The notes beneath the pieces are model-generated. The model was given only the letters and a program-made list of their open reading frames with translations, was not told the origin of the DNA and did no database searches. DNA of 64,000 nt from Petrolisthes cinctipes (lineage: Eukaryota > Arthropoda > Malacostraca > Decapoda > Porcellanidae). The position numbers were made by a program, and so were the translations under genes. The stretch covers positions 93,501 through 157,500 of the forward strand of contig JAWQEG010002482.1 of the NCBI GenBank assembly GCA_033782935.1, read 5' to 3'. Every line of letters starts with the position of its first letter. Within the stretch, counting starts at the first letter, position 1. Of the stretch, positions 30,045 through 41,636 are shown in pieces.

Positions 30045-31625
30045 GGCCACAAGAATTGGTATACACGCTGTTGATTTCAAGGGTTTACAACATGTAGAAA
30101 ATGTAAGACTATGTAACTGCAATGCAACATTATTATTAGGTTTGTTGTTTTTGAATCACCTAGTCACTTGGTAGACCATTCATTGCAGTACAGTAAACCT
30201 TCGTTAACTCGGATCAATTAGAGGGAGACCCTTGTTGAGTTATCAGAAGATCCGAGATATCCGAGGGCTTAAATTTGATAAGTACGACTTATCGCATGTA
30301 CACCTGCCCTCAGAACTACATGTGGTTACACTCATATCTCTGGTTCCCATACACAGCTGCGCACACACAAAAACATGACAATGTCAAAAAAAAGGATATA
30401 ATGCTGCAGAAATATATCTAATAATGTATATTAACATGAAATAAGGCATTGTGGTGTGATGGTAGGTGAGGAAGTGTGTGGGAATCATAGCTGGTATCAG
30501 TCATGGCATACTTGTTGCCACACCAACACATTATTCCTGTGATTTTTGTGATATATTTATACTTACTTCTCGTACAGTAATCGCCTTTCAATAGCGCTGA
30601 AGAGAAAGATTTCAAGTGATATTAGTAGTGATGAAAATAAAAAACAGATCATTACATTCAGTGAAATAGTTGATATTTTCAAGAGAAAGGAGAAAAGGTG
30701 GCAACAATTGGCCATGCTTTAGGTTTGATCCAAACAACTGTAGCCACCATAGTTATAGACAAGGAGCACATCGTAACAAAATATGCTCAAAATGAGATTT
30801 ATGAGGGATTATTAGTTTGGTATTCAATTACTGGGAATTGTAATTGATTTATGAGACTTTATATCATTATCACAGTGACACCGCAAGTCACACACAGTAA
30901 GCTGAAGCTACAAATACCTCATTTATGTAGTTCATAATTATTCATTAATATTTTCAAAATACAGGTTGGCATTAACTTCACACAAAATGGTTTGTTTATT
31001 TATTTAATTGTTTGCAGAGTGATTATTGGTTATATTCTCTGAGTTTTGGTAGTAACAAATGTTTAATATTAGGCTTTTATAAGAAAACAGTATTTATTTG
31101 TGGAAAAGCTATTGATGGTATCCATAAGTCACCGCCTCGGAACGGAAAGCGTTAACAGTGAAGATACCATCATGACTGATGCATATGTGGCTCCTTGGCC
31201 CACTTGGCAGTGATGCAGCCAATTATATATCAGTTCATCACCGTTTATCAGGCAATAAAGTTAATTAATTCAAAACATTGAGTTTCTTATACATACCTGT
31301 TATGGTAAAAGCATAACTATATAATTATGGTCAGTCGACATAGGGTATAAATGTATGGAATAGAGATGATAATCCGAGTTTTGTATAAAATTAACTTGCG
31401 TCGCTTCTCAGGCTGTAGGCCTTTGTGATGATTCACCTGGAAAATCTCCGTATATGTCGGATATACATCCGACTTATGTGGAGTGTCCGAGACATTGACA
31501 GCGTCCGAGTAATCCAATATCCGGCTTATAAGTATGCAACTTAGCGAGGGTTTACTGTAGTACCACAATAATGATCTCTCTTTACATACAGCCTGTGTAA
31601 GAATTTGTGTGGTCATCTGTACTGG
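30045..31625. mobile_element. TIR element split by a pogo/Tigger-like transposon
   Basis: The outer element begins TTGGCCACAAGAATTGGTAT (30045) and ends AAGAATTTGTGTGGTCATCTGTAC (about 31622). Its middle (CATTCATTGCAGTA|GTACCACAATAATGA) is interrupted at 30190/31558. Uninterrupted relatives stand at about 16478-16600, 25549-25680 and 25733-25985. It sits 10 bp after the transporter stop codon, so it supplies the 3' UTR of that gene. Confidence 0.7.
30191..31557. mobile_element. Decayed pogo/Tigger-like DNA transposon
   Basis: Ends CAGTAAACCTTCGTTAACTC (left) and GCGAGGGTTTACTG (right) are inverted repeats, flanked by TA on both sides. This is the hallmark of Tc1/mariner-pogo insertions. The plus-strand interior has ALKRKISSDISSDENKK and, in another frame, LGLIQTTVATIVIDKEHIV (about 30719-30790). 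These resemble the CENP-B/pogo helix-turn-helix (LGLNQSTVSTI-type). Stops and frameshifts make it inactive, and at 1367 bp it is shorter than an intact element. Confidence 0.7.
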
Positions 31626-31744
31626 GCATTTTAGACAGCTTGTGGATATTTTAGACAAGATTGATGTGTATTGTCTGGATTATTCACATTTTATTATATT
31701 GATGTACTATAATATAAATTTTTGGTTACTATACCTGTATTTTA

Positions 31745-32130
31745 ATCAGGGGTGCGGAGTCGAAATCGGATACTTTTTGGCTGGAGTCGGGAAAAAGATA
31801 TCCGACTCTGACTCCTTTATGAGAGATCAATTCTCGTGTAAGGTACTTGAGGTCATAAATAGGCTAGTGTTGGGAAATTTCCATTAATTTGTAGACAAAA
31901 ATAGCTTTTGTGGGAGCTATTTGTAATAATGTAAATTATGAAATGTCATATGCTACATTCAATATTTGCAATACAATCAATACCCATATAACTGTGCCAA
32001 CTTTATGTTATATATCTTTCATGTGAACTTCGTCAGGCAGCTGTACCAAAAACATTCCATACATTCCGATAACACATGTACAGTCGCGGCACATAGGCCT
32101 TGAACAGGGTGTAAGGGGAAGCTGTGACTG
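31745..32130. other. Unassigned repeat-like sequence
   Basis: CAGGGGTGCGGAGTCG at 31748 and GACTCTGACTCCTTTATGA at 31803 belong to a GGAGTCGG-rich repeat that also occurs at about 24443-24530, inside a TTAA-type MITE. The rest is AT-rich without recognised features. Confidence 0.4.
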
Positions 32131-32204
32131 TACACTATTCCCTTGATATAAGTTGATTAATTTATCACTATCCCTTTAACACAGGCTCAGTAAATCACTT
32201 GCTG

Positions 32205-32433
32205 CCAATTCCACAATGGTTTGTTTTGGTTTGCAAGCACAATAACAAACAAAACTGAACTGTGTAAATGACTCGTGAGTGAGTTATTTGATGACTCCAT
32301 TATGAAACTAATGTAATATTGGAACTGCCCGACAGATTTTGTGGATATGGCTACTGAGTTTGTTGTTGGATATAATTAAGACTGACAAGTGTGGTTGGGG
32401 AGGATCATAAAAACCAAAGCCACTGTGGAATCG
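32205..32433. mobile_element. MITE inserted within a TA-type MITE
   Basis: The ends GCCAATTCCACAATGG and CCACTGTGGAATCGGCC are inverted repeats. The flanks are the two halves of the common TA-type MITE (CAGTAAATCACTT on the left, TTAGTCTGTATGG on the right), so the insertion is younger than its host. Confidence 0.65.
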
Positions 32434-32634
32434 GCCCTTAGTCTGTATGGTAATGAAGAACAGAAGCTTTGGTAAATATTTGGTGGTCTTTAATGAAGGA
32501 CAGAGTGTAAAATGAAATGTGTGGTGTATACAAGTATTTATTCATTGTACACTTGAGAATATTGTAGGACATCCTTCCCTTACATCCTTCTCTGTACAAA
32601 TTTCCTCATTCCTCTCATCATACACCAACAAAAC

Positions 32635-32750
32635 CGTAACTTTCCCTGTGTAAGATCAATATGTGTCAGGGCATTACCAAGGGCATAGTAGGTGTGTCAT
32701 CGGGTTTTGTTGTTCCCAGAGCCCTGAGTAAGATCTCTAAGTGTATTATC
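32635..32750 (-). repeat. Partial tandem copies of the CPPED1 3' end
   Basis: CATTACCAAGGGCATAGTAG and TAAGATCAATATGTGTCAGG (about 32645-32695), then GTTGTTCCCAGAGCCCTGAG (about 32709-32735), repeat the sequence covering the last 20 codons and stop of CPPED1 (32755-32830) with mismatches. They lie downstream of the stop and are not in the reading frame. Confidence 0.8.
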
Positions 32751-32754
32751 ATGC

Positions 32755-33678
32755 TTAGTTGTTCTCTGTTCCCTGAGTAAGATCTATATGTGTGGGTGCA
32801 TTACCAAGAGCATAATAGGTGTGTTCCACTTTGTCATGTAGTACCTTGACTATCCTGAAGCCATTAGTGTCTGGGCCGAGTTGAGCCCCAACAGCAGATG
32901 TCACCACCTCCTCCATGTCCAGGTACTGACCCCCGGCATTGCGGTGGTAGTGACCACAGAAGATGTATCGCACACCAGCTTTGTACAGCCTGGAGAGTAG
33001 GTTATCACGTAACTGTTTTGGTAGGTTAAAGTATTCATCGTCTTCCTCAGGGCTAGAGATGAAGTATGGTATATGCTGGAACACAACACAATGCTTGGGT
33101 TTCTGGTGAACTACTTGCTCCAGTTGGTGTTCCAGCCAGGCCTCCTGTTCTGCTGCCAGGATTTCCACCTTGGTGCTGTCCTGGTAATACTGTGAGTTCA
33201 CCACCAGGAAGAACACCCCCCCACACCAAAAGCTGAAGAAGTCGTCCCCGAAGGAGGCGCGGTAGGAGGCCACCGTGGAAGGCGTCGGTATGTCACCCAC
33301 GTCATGGTTACCACACACACACACCAAGGGAATCTCCAATGACAACAATTCCTTCTTCAGGTCCTCTTCTTGTAGTAGTCTTGTGGTAGCTAGTGTTTCA
33401 GGATATGCATCGAGTAGGTCGCCACAGATGACCAGAAACTTCGGCCTTGGTTTTATCTTGTTGATGTCCTTCACCATTTGACGCGTCCACTCCACTTCCT
33501 TTGTCCAACCAGGGTCCTTGCGCCCCTCAACACATCTCTCTTGGAATCCCAGCTGGGTGTCTGCTGCCTGTATAAAATAGAATGGTCCATCCCATGTCCT
33601 CTGTTGTGGGTTGTGGAAGGGAAGGTAATGACGATCGTTGGTGGTGATGACAAACTCTTTCCGCCCTGACTTCTCCAT
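32755..33678 (-). CDS. CPPED1: Calcineurin-like phosphoesterase CPPED1 (CSTP1)
   Basis: A cytosolic metallophosphatase, 307 residues against 314 in human CPPED1, in one uninterrupted exon. The human enzyme is reported to dephosphorylate AKT1. Metal-site motifs: AADTQLG (D40; D-x-Q rather than D-x-H, as I recall in the human protein too); CGDLLDAYP (GD 86-87); GNHDVGD (123-129); FQHIPYF (H202); GHYHRNAGG (242-250). Family-specific GPFYFI and DDFFSFW also match. The chosen start MEKSGRKEF is the first ATG after transposon sequence ends. In-frame codons upstream read into the MITE end at 33709-33738. CAACAG just before the ATG could be an acceptor for a 5' UTR exon. Downstream, copies of the gene's last 60-70 bp are repeated. 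Confidence 0.94.
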   Translation of the reverse strand: MEKSGRKEFVITTNDRHYLPFHNPQQRTWDGPFYFIQAADTQLGFQERCVEGRKDPGWTKEVEWTRQMVKDINKIKPRPKFLVICGDLLDAYPETLATTRLLQEEDLKKELLSLEIPLVCVCGNHDVGDIPTPSTVASYRASFGDDFFSFWCGGVFFLVVNSQYYQDSTKVEILAAEQEAWLEHQLEQVVHQKPKHCVVFQHIPYFISSPEEDDEYFNLPKQLRDNLLSRLYKAGVRYIFCGHYHRNAGGQYLDMEEVVTSAVGAQLGPDTNGFRIVKVLHDKVEHTYYALGNAPTHIDLTQGTENN

Positions 33679-33707
33679 CCTGTTGGCAGTTAACTTAGCT
33701 TTTACAC

Positions 33708-33905
33708 TAGGCCCTCGGTACAAGATGACTAAATTTATCACTATCCTTTTAACACAGGCTCAGCAAATCACACATTTGTCTGTATGGTAATGAATAACAG
33801 AAGCCTGGGAAAATATTTGGTGGTCTTCAATGAAGGACTGAGTGTAAAATGAAGATGTGGTGGATACAAGTATTTATTCACTGTATAGTATATCTAGGGT
33901 CTACA
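33708..33905 (-). mobile_element. TA-type MITE abutting the CPPED1 start
   Basis: The end AGGCCCTCGGTACAAGATGA lies 30 bp upstream of the CPPED1 ATG. The other end, TATCTAGGGTCTAC, is at about 33890-33903. The 5' UTR or core promoter of CPPED1 must include or cross this element unless a further 5' exon exists. Confidence 0.75.
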
Positions 33906-34226
33906 GAATTTTTACCACTTGCCACTGTGAGAATTCAAATATCATACTGTCATTTCTTCACACTGGTAAACTACTGGCATTAAAGATGGTAAAATATTTA
34001 CTTTATTGCCATCCTCTGGTAACTTACGGTTTTTCTACCATCATTATCCACTTAATTTAGGTCAATTTTCCTAGTTACTGGGACCTAACCGGATGTGGCA
34101 ATACTGCTACAAAACAGAATATACTAAATAAATGCCCCATTGGTAAGCAGTGTTTCCACATTCGGCTAGGTCCCAGTAGCATGCCCCAGTTAAGTTCCGG
34201 TACTTTACCATGGTTAGTTCCCGGGG

Positions 34227-34695
34227 TATTAGTCAAGCATTTGTCCATAATCACTCCCATTAATTTTTTTCTGTCAAATATACTTCTTAATACATGTACG
34301 TCATTTCCTTATTGGGTATTTCCATCGCAAGTGCATTTACATGAACCGTCGGTTCCAGTATAATAATATCAATTCAAGATGGCCGCCAAATGTTTACATC
34401 CAGGCCCCGTATTTTGCTAAGGTTAGGTCTCTGTAGTTTGCCGTGGTCCTGATTAGGTTAGGTCAGGTGAGGTCTACCTAATTCTATTTAATGCGTTGTA
34501 GTGTTTTTCAGACGAATCTAGTTCAAATATGGCGAAAATGAGGTGGTTTCGGAGATTGAGTTGGGGAAGGCGGGATATCTCCCAAAACATTAATTTGCGA
34601 CTGTTGTGAACAATAAATTCAATCAAAACACACTATAAAACACTGCATTCTGAAAACCTTGAGTCAAAAGCAGATTATGGACAAACGCTTGACTA
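34227..34695. mobile_element. Third GGTA-ended element type
   Basis: Left end GGTATTAGTCAAGCATTTGT; right end ACAAACGCTTGACTATTACC. These are inverted repeats with two differences. It interrupts a GGTA-family repeat (TTCCCGG on the left, GTATTTTGCCCCGG on the right). No clear 8-bp target duplication here. Confidence 0.6.
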
Positions 34696-35028
34696 TTACC
34701 GTATTTTGCCCCGGTCATTTCCTGTACTTTACCACAGTTATTTCCCGGTAGTTTCCCCAGGTTAGGTCCTGGTAGTTTGCCCAGGTTAGGTCCTGGTTGT
34801 ATGATGCGGTCTAGGTTAGGTAAGGTAAGGTCAGGCTAATTTCAAAATGCCTCATTCAAATATGCCCTATCTTGGAAATGGGGCATTTGTGCAGGAAATT
34901 ATCTTAGAATGATCTAAACAAATGGGTAATGAAGGTAGAAAAACCGTATGCAATAACGGTAATTCTTTCAATATTTGCCCTATGTAACTACCGTACCGTT
35001 TGTTACAACTGTTACTGTTATTCTTTTG

Positions 35029-35728
35029 GGTATTTATTGAAAGAATTACCGTTTTGTAGCAGTGTTGCCAGATCCGGCTAGGTCCCAGTACTTTGGCCCG
35101 GTCATTTCCTGTACTTTACCAAGGTTATTTCCCGGTAGTTTGCCCAGGTTAGGTCCCGGTAGTCTGCCCAGGTTAGGTCCCGGTAGTCTGATGCGGTCTA
35201 GGTTAGGTTAGGTTAGGTCAGGTCAGGTAAGGTCAGGCTAATTTCAAAATGCCCCATTTGAATATGCCTTATCTTGGAAATGGGGCATTTGCGGAGAAAA
35301 TGCCATAGAAGAAAATAGTCTTAGAATGGTCTATATAAGTGGGTAATGAAGGTAGAAAAACCGTACGGTATTAGTACAGAAGTGGACCTGAATTCAGCAG
35401 TGTTGCCAGATCCAGCTGGGTCCCAGTATTTTACCCCTGTCATTTATTGTACTTTATCACGATTATTTCCCGGTAGTTTGCCCAGGTTAGGTCCCGGTAG
35501 TCTGATGCGGTCTAGGTTAGGTTAGGTCAGGCTAATTTCAAAATGCCCCATTTTAATATGCCCTATCTTGGAAACGGGGCATTTGAGGAAGAAAAACCTT
35601 AGAAGAAAAGTGTCTTAGAATGGTCCGGAATAGTGGGTAATGACAGTAAAATATCTATTATACAGTAAGGTCCACTTCTGTACCTTTACCAACCGTACCC
35701 AATAACGGTAATTCTTTCAATATTTACC
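35029..35728. mobile_element. GGTA-family element type A, carrying a nested type B insertion
   Basis: Starts GGTATTTATTGAAAGAATTA and ends TAATTCTTTCAATATTTACC (inverted ends). Flanked by TTCTTTTG (35021-35028) and TTATTTTG (35729-35736), an 8-bp duplication with one mismatch. Without the nested insertion it is about 370 bp. The interior has repeated CCAGGTTAGGTCCCGGTAGT boxes, then CAAAATGCCCCATTTGAATA. Confidence 0.8.
35367..35690. mobile_element. GGTA-family element type B with perfect 8-bp target duplication
   Basis: Starts GGTATTAGTACAGAAGTGGA and ends TCCACTTCTGTACCTTTACC. Flanked on both sides by AACCGTAC (35359-35366 and 35691-35698). The host sequence AAAAACCGTAC..CAATAACGG is the right end of the type A element, so the insertion order is clear. 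Confidence 0.85.
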
Positions 35729-36157
35729 TTATTTTGTAGTGCCGTTACAATGTACTTACACAGCACTGTCATTACAACTCGGCAACAGTTATCACTTATC
35801 AGTGGATGGCGTCACGTGACATAACTGACACGTGTTATTATTATTGTTGTTCGCAGGTGTCAGGAATTACCTTTTCAACGGCACAAAAATAGTGTCAAGC
35901 TATATGTATAATTTTATGAGGTAACCAAGCTCTATTTAATGTCTATTATTAATTAACTGTGTATGAGACACTCAAGTAGGCGTGTATTTCATGTATAGTA
36001 GTGTTGTCTCGGCCACGAAATCCTAAATAATAATCAGAGTACAGTATACTATTATTATCATCAGATCCTGGTAATGACCTGTGTGTATAGAAACATTAAT
36101 AAAAAAAAAATAATATATATATATATATATATATAAATAATGGTGGATACAACATTT

Positions 36158-36805
36158 GGTAAAAGTACAAAAGTACTGAGTACATTATATTGTATATTTT
36201 AGTATCATTACCCACTGTTTTGGACCATTATAAGACACTTTTCATCTAAGGTGTTTCTATTGGAGATGCCCCGTTTTCACCCCCCAATACAAATTAGTCT
36301 GACCTAACCTGACCTGACCAAACCTAACCTAGACCACTGCAGACTACCAGGACCTAACCTGGGCAAACTACCGGGACCTAACCTGGGCAAACCACCAGGA
36401 TATACCAGTGTAAACTATCATAAAGTGACTGGGGCAAATTCCGTGGACCTAGCCGGATATGGTAACACTGCACAGCCCTAGCCAATAGTTTAAGGAGTAG
36501 CCTGTCTCCCCACCCAAAACCCACGTTATCCAACACCCCCCAATGATTGTATGGGTCTTTAAGAATGTGGATTATCACTATAAGCAATGGAAATATCGGT
36601 AGGAAGTGTATTATACAGGCAGAGCCATAGTGAAAAGCGTGTTTTCCCCCACCCATAACCTCGCATTCCCACGTGCCATATCTCGAAAATGGGGCATCTC
36701 CGAGAGAAATACCATAGATGAAAAGTGTCTTATAATAGTCCAAAATAGTGGATAATGATACTAAAATATACAATATAGTGAACTCAGTACTTCTGTACTA
36801 ATACC
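36158..36805. mobile_element. GGTA-family type B element, palindromic, in a TA-type MITE
   Basis: Left end GGTAAAAGTACAAAAGTACT and right end AGTACTTCTGTACTAATACC. The arms also share TATTTTAGTATCATTA and CTTATAATGGTCC-like sequence. The flanks CAACATTT and CAAGTTTT form a degraded 8-bp duplication. The outer flanks (TGGTGGATAC and TTATTCATAGTATATCCAGG) are halves of the common TA-type MITE. Confidence 0.7.
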
Positions 36806-37129
36806 CAAGTTTTTATTCATAGTATATCCAGGGTATACTGTATTGGGTAGTGCAATGTTACCAGTACAATGCAAGTAAATAAGAGTAGGGTATTTACAAA
36901 ACTGTAGACCCTGGATGTACAATGAATGAATACTTGTATCCACCATTTCTTCATTTTACACTCAGTCCCTCATTGAAGACCACTAAATGTTTGTTTTCCC
37001 AGGCTTCGGTTATTCATTACCATACACACTAATGTGTGATATACTGAACTTGTGTTAAAAGAATATTATGTGATAAATCAATTCATCTTCTATCAAAGGT
37101 CTACTATAACAGGAGATTAATATAGTGTA

Positions 37130-40100
37130 GGTTTTAAATACAAGTTAACATTACTACTTTATTATTATAACATGAGCTTTGTTAGCAACATTAAATATCT
37201 GTATATTTTTCTAACATGATAACAACACTTGTAAACCTACCAAGGTATCAAAACAATAAAAGCGACACATTAATTAAAGTATTCATTTGAACTTAATGGG
37301 ATTAGTACAGTGTTGTGGTAAATCTGGAGCATCTGATTCCTCCAAACTATGCCACAAAACATATACCATATTAGTACAGTAGTATCATTGAGAGCATCTG
37401 TTTTCTGGTATAGTTAGGAGGAATCAGTAGACTTCAAATTTGCCAACAAGAGAATCTCCCTTTATGGGGTAGTAATGTATAGTGTTGGTAAACCTGGAAC
37501 AACTGATTCCTCCAAAATATTCCATGCAACAGGCCACAATTATTAGTTTTGTTCATCTGGTTCTGTTTCCTGGCATACTTTGGAGGAATCAAGGCACTCC
37601 AGTGTAACAAAAGTATACTATCCCCTTAAATAAAGGACATTAGAAGCCATGAGCTAAATAACTATTATAATATATACAGTGTACTGTATATAAAATAAAA
37701 AATATTGGCAATCAAATTTGTAATGCTTGTACAGTATTTGCTGTTTTTCCAATGAAAGTTTCTATTGGCACATGAAAAAAGTTTTGGAGAAAATTTTTTT
37801 GATTAAAGGGGTTAATACACTTTTGGTAGATAGCACCTTGATTCTTCCAAAGTATATATGCCAAGAAACAGATCCAGAATAACTCATAAAATAATTGTTG
37901 TGCCCTGTTGCTTGGAAAAGTTTGAAGGAATCGGCAGTCGCTCCAGATTTACAAACACAAATACTGTACTTTCCCCTTAATGTACAGTTGGCCTCAGGAA
38001 TTTATACACAGAGCGTCGATTAAATGGGGTCTTTATACTGCACATACTGTAGGCATTGTTCTGCTGACTGATTCAAGTATTAACCAGATAACATTACTAG
38101 AAAAGTTTGGTGTTAGGAAATTAATGTACTGTACTCAATTTTCTAGTTGTTATGAACCCCTTGATGTCACAGTGGTGTATATGAATTCCAGAGTCCAACT
38201 GTACATTGCTGGTGTATAACAAACTGCTCATCAATATCAGGCCGGTCAATACAGTACTGTACTGTACAGTAGGCCCTCAATATACAATGAATAAATTTAT
38301 CACATATATCCTTTTAACACAGGCTCAGTAAATCATACATTAGTTTGTATGGTAATGAATATCAGAGGCCTGGGAAAACACACACACACACACATATATA
38401 TCCTTGTAACACATGCTCAATAAATCACACATTAGTGTGTATGGTAATGAATAACAGAAGCCTGGGAAAACAAACATTTGGTGGTCTTCAATGAGGGACT
38501 GAGTGTAAAATGAAGAAATGGTGGATACAAGTATTTATTTACTATACTGTACTGTATATCCAGGGTCTACAGAAGGATTCTGTTATAGTGTAATAGCATT
38601 TTTAAGAAGTATGGTATATAATGTCCATTTTTATGCTGGTACGGTAATAAAGTGGATAATGTATTATACTTTTGTAACATTGGAGTGCCTTGATTCCTTC
38701 AAAGTACGCCAGGAAACAAGACCAGATAATGAATAATATTGAGGCTTCTTGTTGCCTGGAATAGTTTGGAGGAACCAGTTGCTCCAGATTTACCACCAGC
38801 ACTTAATAAAGAGAGATTCTCTTGTTGGTGAATTGGAAGGTCTCTAATTCCTCCAAACTATGCCATGAAAAAACAGATCCCTTATTATCACCATTGAGGG
38901 TGTCTGTTTTATGGCATCATTAGGAGGAAGCAATAGTCATCCAAAGTTGCTAACAAGACAATCTCCAATTAAAAATATATAAAGGTCCACATACATACAT
39001 ACATACATATCAAAACATACCTGCATGTAGAGGTAATTTCATAGTACATGGGTTCTCCTGTCAGGACTTTGAATCATAATTAAGAGGTTAATACACTCTT
39101 GCTTACATTGGAGTGCCTTGATTCAGAAATGACATCCATATTCCACAAACTGCATCTACAAACTATAGTAGATGTAATTAGAAGGCACTGAGTAGAGCAC
39201 AAACACCTACCAAGGCCACTGTATTCTAGGTAACCAAATACCTGGATATACAATGAATAAATACTTGTATCCACCATTTCTTCATTTTTAACTCAGTCAC
39301 TCATTGATGACCACCAAATGTTTGTTTTCCCAGGCTTCTGTTAAAAGGATATATGTGATAAATTTATTCATTTTCATATTGAGGGCCTACAGCACTATCC
39401 CCCTAAGCAAGTATGAAAGCAGTATCTCATCTGTTTGTGACTGTACATACTGTATTATATACTGTACTATATTGTGTTTCAGTTTTCCAGTGCCTCAAAT
39501 TCATGAAAATTATAGTTCATCCTGGTTTAATGTGTGTCAGTCAAATGTACAGTCAGCTTCAGGAATTCATATACTCCACTGTGATATCAAGGGTTCGTAA
39601 CAACTAAAAATTTTAGTACAGGGCAATAATTTCCTTACACCAAACTTTTCTAGTAATATTATTTGGCTAATACTGTACTTGAATCATTCAGCAGAACATT
39701 GCCAACTGTATGTGCAGAATAAAGACTCCTTTTAACCAATGTTCTGAGTGTGAATTCCTGAGGCAGACTGTACACTCCATAAAAGATTATTGGTCATCCC
39801 CTTGCTCTGATATTCTTATCAACATATTGGAGAAGGGGCGGTAAAAGCCTGCAAAGCGAGCAAGGGGGCGTCCAAAGGTATTATCACACACAAATATCCT
39901 CTAGGTTGATAAAATTATACAACCATATTTCAACATACTGTACAGTAATTATAAGATAATGTTAAAAATTGTGCATTGATGTTTTATGATATTAAGAAAT
40001 TTTTCCCAATACCAGACCATTTCTTGTTGAAATCAAATAATATGTTTGGTAACAAGTATCTTGATTTCTTACATATTATATTATCTTTGGGAAGACATTA

Positions 40101-41540
40101 TATTTTGTTAAGACAGTTTTTCACACTCAGATTTTTTTATTATGCCAAAATTCTATCCAGTTTCTCTTCTCAGTAAATGTACAGTATACCCTGGATATAC
40201 AATAATTAAATACTTGTATCCACCATTTCTTTCTTTTATATTCAGTCCCTCATTGAAGACCACCAAATGTTTTCCCAGGCTTCTGTTATTCATTACCATA
40301 CATAATAATGTGTGATTTACTGAGCCTGTGTTAAGACAGTAGTGTGTGTGTGTGTGTGTTTTTTTTTTCCCAGATTTCTGTTATTCATTACTATACATAT
40401 TATATAAGGAATTTACTGAGCCTGTGTTAAAAATAATATGTGGTAAATTAATTCATCTTATATGGGGGGCTAATGTACTATGCGGCATAAACACAGGACC
40501 ATATTCAAGATCATTCATGGTGCATACAATGGCGTGGTACCAGTACGACGGCTCCATAGACAAACAACGGAGCCGTCATACCGGTATCAAGCCATCGTCA
40601 ACACCACAGATGTTCTTGCATACGGCCTACAATTGGCCATCTAGCCTCAGTTGTTGTTGGAACCACAGGTGATTTAGTTAGTGCAGCTAGCTGAGGGAAT
40701 GAATGAACTTGTGTGCACCTTATTATACTGTATACATTAGGCTCTCAATATACAGTACAATGAATAAATTGATCACATATATCCTTTTAACACAGGCTCA
40801 GTAAATCACACATTAGTCTGTATGGTAATGAATAACAGAAGCCTGGGAATACACACACACATACTATATATATCTTTTTAACACATGCTCAATAAATCAC
40901 ACATTAGTCTGAATGGTAATGAATAACAGAAGCCTGGGAAAACATTTGGTGGTCTTCAATAAGGGACTGAGTGTAAAATGAAGATATGGTGGATAAAAGT
41001 TTTTATTCATTGTATATCCAGGGTCTTCTGTATGTACTGTTGGCCACATATGAAGCTGGTACACCTCTCTACTTGTGAGATAGCTACAGCAGGAAGGATT
41101 GAGTGAGCAAGAGTTGTAGTTTATTTGACAGACAGACAGTAATAACACAAACTATAACTTTTGCTCACTTTCCTTCCTATTGTAGCTATGACACAAGTAC
41201 AGTAGTAAACTGTATCTATAAACTACAGTAGAAGGCACTTTGTAGAGCACAAACATCCACCAAAGCTACTGTATTCTAGGTAACCAAATACAGTAGACAC
41301 TGGATATACAATGAATATATGCTTGAATCCACCACACACTTCATTCTACACTCAGTCCCTCATTGACGACCACCAAATGTTTATTTTCCCAGGCTGCTTC
41401 TGTTATTCATTACATTCATCTATGGCCAATGGTACATACAATACACTGCAAAACCTTTAAGCATCTGCTGCTAATTTTTTCTTTTGTTAATTAATAGTTT
41501 TTTATTAGTGAAGTTTTAAATTTGTTACATATACTTATAT
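37130..41540. other. Repeat-filled intergenic region, left part
   Basis: No supported gene. TTAA-type MITEs at about 37298-37460, 37465-37630, 37806-37980, 38660-38805 and 38808-38975. Two copies of a TIR element beginning GTACAGTTGGCCTCAGGAAT lie in opposite orientation (about 37979-38210 and 39548-39775). TA-type MITEs occur at about 38267-38570, 39240-39390, 40188-40470, 40738-41035 and 41292-41430. A palindrome built on TGGTACCAGTACGA lies at about 40500-40640. Sequence at 39780-40185 shows nothing I recognise. Confidence 0.65.
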
Positions 41541-41541
41541 A

Positions 41542-41549
41542 TATATACA

Positions 41550-41632
<83 letters not shown>
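41542..41632. repeat. (TA)n microsatellite
   Basis: About 90 bp of almost pure TA dinucleotide. Such tracts readily extrude cruciforms and are often mis-sized in assemblies. Confidence 0.95.

Positions 41633-41636
<4 letters not shown>

Larger units (their letters stand above)
33906..36157. other. Repeat cluster of GGTA-family elements, no gene
   Basis: Partial elements at about 34077-34226 and 34696-34974, an inverted-ended element at 34227-34695, the nested pair 35029-35728, then unique AT-rich DNA and a (TA)n tract at about 36112-36134. No coding exon recognised. Confidence 0.7.

Noticed and set aside
39830..39900. GC-rich patch considered as a tRNA or SINE promoter
   Set aside because: No cloverleaf pairing and no clear A/B box spacing visible by eye.
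41542..41632. (TA)n and other regular repeats considered as a CRISPR-like array
   Set aside because: Pure dinucleotide without spacers in a eukaryotic genome. No direct repeat-spacer structure anywhere in the window.
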